64,000 nucleotides of DNA, taken from NCBI GenBank assembly GCA_002493625.1, contig DKZK01000038.1:80666-144665 (forward strand), written 5' to 3'. This document shows positions 42,789-50,149 of the stretch, piece by piece (within the stretch, counting starts at the first letter, position 1; the number at the start of each line of letters is the position of its first letter). This DNA is from Lachnospiraceae bacterium UBA7076. Its GTDB lineage: Bacteria > Bacillota > Clostridia > Lachnospirales > Lachnospiraceae. The translations under genes were made by a program, and so were the position numbers. The notes beneath the pieces were generated by a model. It was given only the letters and a program-made list of their open reading frames with translations. It made no database searches and was not told the DNA's origin.

Positions 42789-44345
42789 TTATATATTATC
42801 TATAATATCTATATCACCAACATTGCAGATTATATTTGGCAGAACAATATATGTATATGCATGATACATACGTCTTCTGCTGTTAATAATCTGAATATAA
42901 GAATCTCTGCTGTGATATCCCAGCAAATCCTGTATTTCTAAATAGGACATATCCTCATATTCTATTCCTAATATTTCTCCAAGTCTTATAACAATATCGC
43001 TTATAAGACCCATGCATTTTGTATACTCCTCTATGCATTTTTCCGTATCCGCCATGGAACCCGAAATAAACTCAGACAGCCGGTCCGGGTCAAGTCCTAT
43101 ATGCGCTTCTTCAATATATTTCATAAGAACATCCGGCGCAATGGAAAGCGGTTTTTCTTCTTTAAGCTTTGACACATACTTCTGGTGTGCATTATTTTGT
43201 ACCCTTCCCCGTATATCTATAATACCCTTAAATTCATCCGTCTTTTTTTCATTTTCCCATATTTTCCGGCTTACGTTATATAAAAGCTCCCTCTGGCTGC
43301 TTCCGCCGCCGGCAAGAACCTTGTAAAAGCCCTGCGCTATAACAACACATCTGTCCGTTAATACCAGATTCGTCATTCCGTATTTTTTTACGGCATCAAT
43401 GAGCTCCTCAATATATTTAAAAAGCTTCATGGAATTTTTTTCTTCGCAAGGTTTTTTTTCCGTAATTTTTTTTCTTACACCGGATAGCGTTTCCATATCT
43501 TCATCAATATCCCTGCTTATGTTTTCATATTCATTTATAATCTCCTCAACCTGTCTGTACAGACCCTTTCTAAGCTGCTCAATCTCATCTATTGTAAAAT
43601 CATTTTCTATAAGTTTATTAAGCTTTTCCTCCGTATCAAAGCCGTAGGAGCTTAAAATAATTTCCTGCTCGAAATATTTTTCGGACTTTTTTAATTTCCC
43701 GATTTCCTTTTCGTAATAATTTTCAAGCTTATACCGGAGCAGCTCGTCCAAATCCTTAGGCATAAGCGCCCTTACAATATTATTTACGGAGGCATACGGC
43801 TTGTTGCCGACCTTTACTATTATTTCCTCCGTTGTTCCCTCATAACCAAGTCTTTTTATGCTCTCACTCCACGCTCCGGTATCAATCAGCTCCTTATATA
43901 TCGAGTATTCGAGAGGTCTTGGATTTGCTCCAAGCATTCTTAACGTATCGCAGTAGGAGCTGTCGGAAAGTACATGGTGAAAATCAAGATAATTGCATTT
44001 TGCATATGCCTTCGTATCCTTAAATTCCTTATCGCTCATAGGACGCGCCATACCCACCACATCTTCAAGCTCTCTTATTTTACCTATCTCTAATTCACCG
44101 TCATCCTTTATGACAAAATCAATTTCAAGCGCCTCGTACTCAACAAGAAGATTCTCTATCTGCTTAACGGATTTTATAAGCATCTCCGTATTGCAGTCCA
44201 AAAATTCCTGCGAGACGTTATGCGCCACCCACTTCGTTGTTTCGGGCAGCCAGCTGCCATCCTCCTCATGTCTTTCATCAAACCTTATAACATAATACGG
44301 TCTGTTTTGAATTTTATCTCTTGTAAATATCTTCCCGGAAATCAT
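42789..44345 (-). CDS. PEP-synthase-like fragment (middle domains only)
   Basis: A 518-aa protein. Its start, GKIFTRDKIQNRPYYVIRFD, resembles the interior of the ATP-grasp domain of PEP-synthase-like proteins. Next comes LEIDFVIKDDGELEIGKIREL, like the end of that domain (usually LYLLQVRPL). The middle and C-terminal helical parts (RLGEILGIEYEDMSYLEIQDLL, SRRRMYHAYTYIVLPNII) resemble the linker before the phosphohistidine domain. The first ATP-binding lobe and the His domain are absent, so normal catalysis is unlikely. The start ATG 44343-44345 is preferred; an upstream TTG (44396) would overlap the HAD gene. A decayed gene or a repurposed regulator are both possible. Confidence 0.55.
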   Translation of the reverse strand: MISGKIFTRDKIQNRPYYVIRFDERHEEDGSWLPETTKWVAHNVSQEFLDCNTEMLIKSVKQIENLLVEYEALEIDFVIKDDGELEIGKIRELEDVVGMARPMSDKEFKDTKAYAKCNYLDFHHVLSDSSYCDTLRMLGANPRPLEYSIYKELIDTGAWSESIKRLGYEGTTEEIIVKVGNKPYASVNNIVRALMPKDLDELLRYKLENYYEKEIGKLKKSEKYFEQEIILSSYGFDTEEKLNKLIENDFTIDEIEQLRKGLYRQVEEIINEYENISRDIDEDMETLSGVRKKITEKKPCEEKNSMKLFKYIEELIDAVKKYGMTNLVLTDRCVVIAQGFYKVLAGGGSSQRELLYNVSRKIWENEKKTDEFKGIIDIRGRVQNNAHQKYVSKLKEEKPLSIAPDVLMKYIEEAHIGLDPDRLSEFISGSMADTEKCIEEYTKCMGLISDIVIRLGEILGIEYEDMSYLEIQDLLGYHSRDSYIQIINSRRRMYHAYTYIVLPNIICNVGDIDIIDNI

Positions 44346-44370
44346 TTGTATCACCAGCCTTATACTATAA

Positions 44371-45195
44371 TCAGTCACATAATATAAATTTATCAATAAC
44401 CTTCACTACGCCGTCCTCATCACAGGAGGCAGTAATATAGTCGGCGTTATCCTTTATTATCTGCTGTGCATTTCCCATTGCAACACCCACACCGGCAAAT
44501 TTTACCATCGTTAAATCATTAAAGCCGTCACCGCAGCATATGCAGTTTTTTTGCTCCATGCCTGTTATGTCAAGAAGTATGGAAAGGCTTTTCGCCTTGT
44601 CAACGTCCTTTGTTGTAATTTCAATAAAATATGGCTCGGAACGAAAAATATTGAGCTCACTGCCAAGCATATCTGCAAGCTTTTTTTCATGCGCCTCAGC
44701 TTTGTCAGGCTCTGCCGTAAGAAGGCATTTTACCATGTCAAAATCAACATATCCGATAAAATCCTCAACCTGCTTTAAATTAAGGTTATTTAACTTTGTC
44801 TCATATTTCATGTAATGATCAACAGGCGTTCCCGTAATGACACAACCATCCTTATATGTAATCATTCCGATATTATTTTCCTTTGCATATTCATATATAG
44901 GCTTTGCATAACGCCTCGGTATCATGTTCCGGTATACGACATCACGGGTCTTACAGTTTAAAATAATACCGCCGTTATAGGAAAGCGCATATCCACCAAA
45001 GCTGTCAAGCTCTATAGCTTTCGCATATTTCTCCATGCCGGGGTAAGGTCTTCCCGACGCAAGGGCAACGATATGTCCTCTCCTTTGTATATCAATAATT
45101 GCATCCCTTGTCCTTTTCGTTATCTCCTTTTTCGAATTGACAAGCGTTCCGTCAATATCCAGCACCAAAAGCTTTTTATTTTTTGTATCTTCCAT
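44371..45195 (-). CDS. HAD-superfamily Cof-type phosphatase
   Basis: A 274-aa Cof/YidA-type (HAD IIB) hydrolase. Motif I is LLVLDIDGTLVNSKKEI (nucleophile and acid Asp), motif II LASGRPYPGM, motif III near VDKAKSL, motif IV CCGDGFNDLTMVKFAGVGVAMGNA. The family dephosphorylates sugar phosphates, FMN or related metabolites; substrate cannot be told. It is divergent from the RlmH-like gene, with a 129-base shared upstream region, and is followed closely by the PEP-synthase-like gene. Confidence 0.88.
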   Translation of the reverse strand: MEDTKNKKLLVLDIDGTLVNSKKEITKRTRDAIIDIQRRGHIVALASGRPYPGMEKYAKAIELDSFGGYALSYNGGIILNCKTRDVVYRNMIPRRYAKPIYEYAKENNIGMITYKDGCVITGTPVDHYMKYETKLNNLNLKQVEDFIGYVDFDMVKCLLTAEPDKAEAHEKKLADMLGSELNIFRSEPYFIEITTKDVDKAKSLSILLDITGMEQKNCICCGDGFNDLTMVKFAGVGVAMGNAQQIIKDNADYITASCDEDGVVKVIDKFILCD

Positions 45196-45257
45196 CTCTT
45201 ATCCCCGTCTTTTGAACATCAGCCATAATTTTCTCACGGACTATAATAACATTTTTT

Positions 45258-45286
45258 TTGTTGTTTTTGAAGATATATGTTAGAAT
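45258..45286 (+). promoter_or_regulatory. Promoter of the plus-strand RlmH-like gene
   Basis: TTGTTG (45258-45263) and TAGAAT (45281-45286) are 17 bases apart, 38 bases before the ATG at 45325. GAGG at 45316-45319 gives a good ribosome binding site. The gene is therefore equipped for expression. Confidence 0.55.
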
Positions 45287-45324
45287 AATTTGTAATAAAT
45301 TTCATGTAAAAACACGAGGTATCT

Positions 45325-45726
45325 ATGGAAATTATACTGCACATTCAGTCAAAAAAGCTTGACAGTAAATTTAACAGCGCAATAAACGAATATGTAAAAA
45401 GGATTTCTCCCTTTGCCACCGTTAAAATAAACACACATGGGGATATCCGGAATATTCCCTTTAAGGAGGGTTCCTACATTATAAATGTAAACCCGGTCCA
45501 TACACTTATATCATCAACCTACTTGGCTGAAAAAATCAATGATATATGTGTAACGGGCTATTCAAGAATTGAGCTTATCATTTCAAACAGCTATTCTTAT
45601 TCCGGCAGTCACTTTGATTTCGGCATCTCATACATGGATATGGACAGCCAGCTTGTGCTTGTTGCGCTGACGGAGCAGTTATACCGCGCTTTCACAATTT
45701 TAAATAACATTACCTACCACAAATAG
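45325..45726 (+). CDS. RlmH paralogue without SAM motifs but with the conserved C-terminal tail
   Basis: A 133-aa protein. Its N-terminus (MEIILHIQSKKLDSKFNSAI, NEYVKRISPF) and C-terminus (TEQLYRAFTILNNITYHK, residues 116-133) align with RlmH, the SPOUT methyltransferase of 23S rRNA pseudouridine 1915. The SAM-binding knot is gone: where RlmH has VIGGSxGL this has LIISNSYSYS, and MTFPHQLMRV is replaced by MDMDSQLVLV. It cannot be a normal methyltransferase, but the tail, part of the active site in RlmH, is perfect. It converges on, and overlaps by 17 bases, a true rlmH lacking that tail. I infer a heterodimer partner. Promoter and Shine-Dalgarno are visible. Confidence 0.78.
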   Translation: MEIILHIQSKKLDSKFNSAINEYVKRISPFATVKINTHGDIRNIPFKEGSYIINVNPVHTLISSTYLAEKINDICVTGYSRIELIISNSYSYSGSHFDFGISYMDMDSQLVLVALTEQLYRAFTILNNITYHK

Positions 45727-46168
45727 CAGCTTCAATACGCTCCAGAAGCATAACACGCATAAGCTGATGTGGAAATGTCATAGGCGAAAAGCTAAGCTTA
45801 AAATCTGCTCTTTTTATTACATTTTCATGTAAACCCAAGGAGCCTCCTATAACAAAGGTAAGCGCGCTGCACATTTTATCCTCCGCACGTCTTATAAATG
45901 CAGAAAAGTCTCCCTCCTTAATCGCTTTTCCTTCTATACATAAAGCAACAACATAATCCCTGCCTCCAATATGGGATAATATGTCCTGTCCCTCCTTCTG
46001 CTTTATTTTTTCGTTTATGCGCTCTCCCGCCCCCTTGGGAATCGGACAGTCATTTACTGTGATAAGTCTTATTTCAATCTTCTTTTTTATTCCGGCAATA
46101 TATTCATCTATTTTGTTCCTGTAATAAGCTTCCTTTACATTGCCTACAGCCAAAATGTTAATCGTCAT
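45710..46168 (-). CDS. rlmH: 23S rRNA pseudouridine-1915 N3-methyltransferase RlmH, C-terminal tail missing
   Basis: A 152-aa SPOUT methyltransferase. The SAM knot is intact: FVIGGSLGLHE (105-115) and LSFSPMTFPHQLMRVMLLE (125-143). The family normally continues QxYRAFKIxxGxxYHK to about residue 159; here the protein ends RIEAAICGR. Neither alternative frame of the downstream DNA encodes the missing tail, so a frameshift does not explain it. The end lies antisense to the tail codons of the plus-strand paralogue. In RlmH dimers the tail helps form the composite active site, so this protein probably depends on the paralogue. Confidence 0.88.
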   Translation of the reverse strand: MTINILAVGNVKEAYYRNKIDEYIAGIKKKIEIRLITVNDCPIPKGAGERINEKIKQKEGQDILSHIGGRDYVVALCIEGKAIKEGDFSAFIRRAEDKMCSALTFVIGGSLGLHENVIKRADFKLSFSPMTFPHQLMRVMLLERIEAAICGR

Positions 46169-46280
46169 TTTCTTTCTTCTTTACATAATGTTGTTATTAT
46201 TGTCATAATTTGTTCATATTTTTAATTTATATTATAAGTATAGTTTTTTCATAAATCCTCTCTTTAAGTTTATACACAGT

Positions 46281-46311
46281 AAAAGTGCCGGTTGCATTTT
46301 CCGGCACTTTT
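46281..46311. terminator. Hairpin terminator after putP
   Basis: AAAAGTGCCGG (46281-46291) and CCGGCACTTTT (46301-46311) form a perfect 11-bp stem with a 9-base loop, 3 bases beyond the putP stop. A-runs and T-runs on both sides make it able to act in both directions. Confidence 0.8.
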
Positions 46312-46314
46312 GTT

Positions 46315-47892
46315 TTATTCTATATTATTATTTTTCACTGCCTCAAATTCATCAATTACATCCTGTGACACAGGCTTTGTAATAAGGGTAAACACCACGA
46401 TAAATACAAGGCTTACAAAAAATCCAACAAGCAGGGAATAAATTCCCGTGCTTTCGGCGAGAGTCTGCTTTACAATCATTTCCTTTCCGGTAAGCTCGTC
46501 TACAACCGTCTCCTTTATAAGCTTTATATAATCCCACACGATTACGGTTATTCCACCGCTGAGCATACCTGCCGCAGCGCCTGCAATATTTGTCTTTTTC
46601 CAGTAAAGGGACATCAAAATTGCAGGTCCGAACGCACTTCCAAGTCCTGCCCACGCATCGGAAACAAGCCCCATTATGCTTGAATCAGGGTTCCATGCAA
46701 TAAGGTAAGCCAACACTGCCACAATTACAACCGTCACTCTTGCAATGATAAGCACCTGCTTATCATTCAGCTTTTTAAAGAATACGCCCTTGCACAAATC
46801 CTTTGCAACCGACGAGGAGGCAACCAGAAGCTGGGAATCAGCCGTTGACATGATTGCCGCAAGTATTCCGCAAAGAAATATGCCGCCTATAAACGGAAGC
46901 GTTAAATCACCCATGAACAGTTTTTTAATCATCTCAATAAAAACATTCTCATTGGAGCCGTCAGCAGACGAAAGCACTGTAGGAAACAGATACGCCCTTC
47001 CGATAACACCTATCACACATGCCACCGCAAGGGAAAGAAGCACCCACACGATTGCAATCTTACGTGACTTGCCAAGCTCCTTCTCATCTCTGATTGCCAT
47101 AAATCTGACAAGAATGTGAGGCATGCCGCAATAGCCAAGTCCCCATGCAAGCTGTGAGGCAATGCTCGTCGCCTTTATAGGCTCTCCGTTTTCATAAAAT
47201 ATGTTTAAAAAGTCCTTAGCGCTTACGTTAAGACCGCTGTCCACAAGATTTGGTATAATGTAGCCGCTTCCCATTACCATAACAGCTACGATTGGTACGG
47301 TAAGGATAGCCACAAGCATAAGCATTCCCTGAATAAAATCGGTTGTACATACGGCCAAGAAGCCTCCGAGAAACGTGTAAATCAATATAACAAATGCACC
47401 CAGCGTAAGAGCCTGATGATAATCCAGATTTGTGATGGAGGCAAAAAGGTCTCCTCCTGCCTTAAATGCAGACGCTGTATACACAAGGAAAAATACCACA
47501 ATAACAACGGAGGATATTGCCTTTAAAATATTTTTGTTATCCCTGAAACGGTTGCTTAAATATTCCGGAATCGTCATGGCATTGCCTGCCTTTATGGTGT
47601 ATCTTCTAAGCCTTCCCGATACAAAAAGCCAGTTTAAAACCGTACCGATGAAAAGTCCGATTGCAATCCATGCCTGGTTTGCGCCAAAAGCATATACAGC
47701 TCCGGGCAGTCCCATCAAGAGCCAGCCGCTCATATCGGAAGCCTGCGCGGAAAGCGCCGCAACCCAGCCGCCAAGATTTCTGCCGCCTAAGAAGTAATCA
47801 TCTGCATTTTTATTTTTCTTTGCGTTTGCCGCTCCTATTATTATCATTCCAAGCATATAGCAGGCAAATGCCGCCAGAACCCATACTGTCAT
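46315..47892 (-). CDS. putP: Sodium/proline symporter PutP
   Basis: A 525-aa sodium:solute symporter family protein with about 13 membrane helices. The N-terminal DDYFLGGRNLGGWVAALSAQASDMSGWLLMGLPGAVYAFG is highly typical of PutP, including the Na+/proline-binding helix 2. It imports proline, used as osmoprotectant or Stickland substrate. It is last in the prpC-prkC-rsgA-rpe-thiN run, starting 2 bases after thiN, and ends at a strong terminator. Confidence 0.92.
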   Translation of the reverse strand: MTVWVLAAFACYMLGMIIIGAANAKKNKNADDYFLGGRNLGGWVAALSAQASDMSGWLLMGLPGAVYAFGANQAWIAIGLFIGTVLNWLFVSGRLRRYTIKAGNAMTIPEYLSNRFRDNKNILKAISSVVIVVFFLVYTASAFKAGGDLFASITNLDYHQALTLGAFVILIYTFLGGFLAVCTTDFIQGMLMLVAILTVPIVAVMVMGSGYIIPNLVDSGLNVSAKDFLNIFYENGEPIKATSIASQLAWGLGYCGMPHILVRFMAIRDEKELGKSRKIAIVWVLLSLAVACVIGVIGRAYLFPTVLSSADGSNENVFIEMIKKLFMGDLTLPFIGGIFLCGILAAIMSTADSQLLVASSSVAKDLCKGVFFKKLNDKQVLIIARVTVVIVAVLAYLIAWNPDSSIMGLVSDAWAGLGSAFGPAILMSLYWKKTNIAGAAAGMLSGGITVIVWDYIKLIKETVVDELTGKEMIVKQTLAESTGIYSLLVGFFVSLVFIVVFTLITKPVSQDVIDEFEAVKNNNIE

Positions 47893-47893
47893 A

Positions 47894-48535
47894 TTAATCC
47901 TTCGACTCTATCACCATAAGCTCGCCGCTTTCCAAAATGATAAAGCCTTCCTCCCTCTCTATTTCATTACTGATACCTATTGTTTCGTTTCTGACAAGCG
48001 TTCTATCTGTCAGTTTATATTTAAAGCCCTTAAGAGTAACTCCCGTCACCTTATCCGTAAACGGGATAAGGGAAACATAAGCTCCATACTGGCATATTTT
48101 TTTTATTGATACAGGTCTGTCAATAATTCTTATCTTATTTTTTTGATCCAGCATAAATGCCTGTACATTTTCCTTTGCGCAGATGGAAAGCAGGTTTATG
48201 TTTCCAAGCATGTGATCCAGTCTTCCGCCTGTAGCGCCCACCAGAATAATCGCTTGGGGTTTTTGCTTAAGAGCCTCCAACACCGCCAGATGTGTATCGG
48301 TATAATCCTTTTCCTGATTAAACTTAAATGTATGATCTTCGTCATATAGAGCCTTTATATGCTGCGGCGCAGAATCAAAATCCCCCACTGCCAGATCAGC
48401 CTTTATACCCAAGACTTCAAGAGTTTCCAGCCCCCTGTCAACTCCTATTACATATCTTTCTTTTTCATCAATTATACTCCTGATAAAATCAAGGTCTGCG
48501 TATCCGCCTGATACGACTAATATTTCCCTGTTCAT
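47894..48535 (-). CDS. thiN: Thiamine pyrophosphokinase
   Basis: Transfers pyrophosphate from ATP to thiamine. Family motifs: VVSGGYADLDFI at the start, VIGVDRGLETL, AVGDFDSAP (catalytic Asp pair), KDYTDTHLAVLEA, and LVGATGGRLDHMLGNINLL. About 213 aa from the chosen ATG at 48533-48535, which begins at the conserved strand. A longer in-frame start at 48574 lacks a ribosome binding site. It follows rpe in the usual Firmicutes order rsgA-rpe-thiN. Confidence 0.92.
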   Translation of the reverse strand: MNREILVVSGGYADLDFIRSIIDEKERYVIGVDRGLETLEVLGIKADLAVGDFDSAPQHIKALYDEDHTFKFNQEKDYTDTHLAVLEALKQKPQAIILVGATGGRLDHMLGNINLLSICAKENVQAFMLDQKNKIRIIDRPVSIKKICQYGAYVSLIPFTDKVTGVTLKGFKYKLTDRTLVRNETIGISNEIEREEGFIILESGELMVIESKD

Positions 48536-48606
48536 TCCCTTAAAAATCCTTTTCAATACCATATATCCATACACAGCTTATAACCGTTCAGACTTACTAT
48601 ACCGCT

Positions 48607-49260
48607 TCAGGAATTTATGATTTCATTTAAGCGCCTGACGTTTGCCGCTATGTCATTTTTAAATACGGCTGAGCCTGCGACAATGACATTTGCGCCTGCG
48701 CTTACCGCAAGCCCTGCATTGTCCGTATTGATTCCGCCATCCACCTGAATATAAATATCTCTTCCAAGCCCTGTGCATATTTCTTTTACCTGTTTTATTT
48801 TTTCAAGCGCCACGGGCATAAACTTCTGTCCCCCAAAGCCTGGCTCCACGCTCATCACAAGCGCCATATCAATATCCGGGATAAGCCTTTTAATTTCCTC
48901 CACAGGTGTCTTTGGCTTTATGGCAACTCCCACCTGAACTGATTTGCTTTTTATATAATCAATTGTCTTTTCTATATCTTTACATGCCTCATAATGCACC
49001 GTTATCATATCTGCACCTGCCGACACAAAATCATCAATATACCTTATAGGCTCGTCAATCATAAGATGGGTATCAAAAAATGCATCCGTTGCCCCCCGGA
49101 AGGATTTTATAACAGGAGCGCCAAATGATATATTTGGAACAAAGCTTCCGTCCATAACATCAAGGTGAAGCCATTTTGCCCCTGCGCCTGTTACTATGCC
49201 AATGTCTCTTGCAGCATTGCAAAAGTCAACAGATAAAAGTGACGGGGAAAGAATATTCAT
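48607..49260 (-). CDS. rpe: Ribulose-phosphate 3-epimerase
   Basis: A 217-aa TIM-barrel enzyme interconverting ribulose 5-phosphate and xylulose 5-phosphate. Motifs: LSPSLLSVDF, WLHLDVMDGSFVPNISFG, DTHLMIDEPIRYI, MSVEPGFGGQKF and IQVDGGINTDNAGLAVSAGANVIVAGSAVF. The metal-binding His and Asp residues are all present. The ATG directly abuts the rsgA stop. Confidence 0.95.
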   Translation of the reverse strand: MNILSPSLLSVDFCNAARDIGIVTGAGAKWLHLDVMDGSFVPNISFGAPVIKSFRGATDAFFDTHLMIDEPIRYIDDFVSAGADMITVHYEACKDIEKTIDYIKSKSVQVGVAIKPKTPVEEIKRLIPDIDMALVMSVEPGFGGQKFMPVALEKIKQVKEICTGLGRDIYIQVDGGINTDNAGLAVSAGANVIVAGSAVFKNDIAANVRRLNEIINS

Positions 49261-50148
49261 TTACCATTTCCTCCTGTTTTTAATTTCATTGTAAAGCTGT
49301 ATATAATTATCATACCGGAGCCGTGAAATAAAACCTTCTTCAAGGGCAAGCTTAACCTTGCAGTCAGGCTCATTTATATGAAGACAGCCGTTATATCTGC
49401 ATCCCGAACTGTACAGGGAAAATTCACCGTAATATTCCTTCAGCTCCGCCTCCTCCATGTCAGGAATATACAGGGAGCTAAAGCCGGGCGTATCCATAAT
49501 ATACGTGTCATTTTTTATCCATATAAGCTCTGAGTGTCTTGTGGTATGCTTTCCTCTTTTAATCTTCTCACTTAAATTCCCTGTCTTTACTTCCGCTTCC
49601 GGCTTTAAACTGTTTAATATGGAGGATTTACCCACGCCTGACGGTCCCGCAAAAACCGTTGTTTTACCATGAATGAGCTCCCTTAAGGCATCCATGCCGC
49701 TCCCATCATAGGTGGAGCATATGACAACGCGATATCCCGCCTGTTCATATATGCTTTTTTTCTCTTCCCCATAGCTCGCATCCTTTAAATCGGATTTATT
49801 CAGACATATGATGGTGGAAACGCCCTGCATCGCCATCATAATAAGAAATCGGTCCAAAAGATTAAAATTAGGCTCCGGTTCGCTTAAGGCAAAAATAATT
49901 ACCGCCTGATCCACATTTGTCACAGCCGGTCTGATAAGCGTATTTTTTCTTTCGTGTACTGCGGTTATATTTCCCGTAAGCACTGCGCTGTCGGTTATCT
50001 CAAACTCAACATCATCACCTACGGAGGGTTTTATTTTCTTATTTCTGAATATGCCCTTAGCCTTGCATTCAAACAACACATTATTTATATCATGGTGAGG
50101 GCGGACATAGTAAAATCCGCCCACACCTTTCATTATCTTACCCTGCAT
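49261..50148 (-). CDS. rsgA: Ribosome small subunit GTPase RsgA
   Basis: A 295-aa circularly permuted GTPase acting late in 30S assembly. N-terminal OB fold, then G4-like CLNKSDL, G1 FAGPSGVGKSSILNSL, G3 DTPGFSSL, and a C-terminal zinc knuckle (SGCRYNGCLHINEPDCKVK). It is encoded just after the PASTA kinase, an arrangement common in Firmicutes where RsgA-like factors and PrkC are functionally linked. Confidence 0.94.
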   Translation of the reverse strand: MQGKIMKGVGGFYYVRPHHDINNVLFECKAKGIFRNKKIKPSVGDDVEFEITDSAVLTGNITAVHERKNTLIRPAVTNVDQAVIIFALSEPEPNFNLLDRFLIMMAMQGVSTIICLNKSDLKDASYGEEKKSIYEQAGYRVVICSTYDGSGMDALRELIHGKTTVFAGPSGVGKSSILNSLKPEAEVKTGNLSEKIKRGKHTTRHSELIWIKNDTYIMDTPGFSSLYIPDMEEAELKEYYGEFSLYSSGCRYNGCLHINEPDCKVKLALEEGFISRLRYDNYIQLYNEIKNRRKW

Positions 50149-50149
50149 A

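Noticed and set aside
45600..45780. Frameshift as the cause of the missing RlmH tail
   Set aside because: I read the two other minus-strand frames past the stop; they give LKLLFVVGNVI and an early stop, with no YRAF or YHK. The tail exists only on the plus strand as part of a separate open frame.
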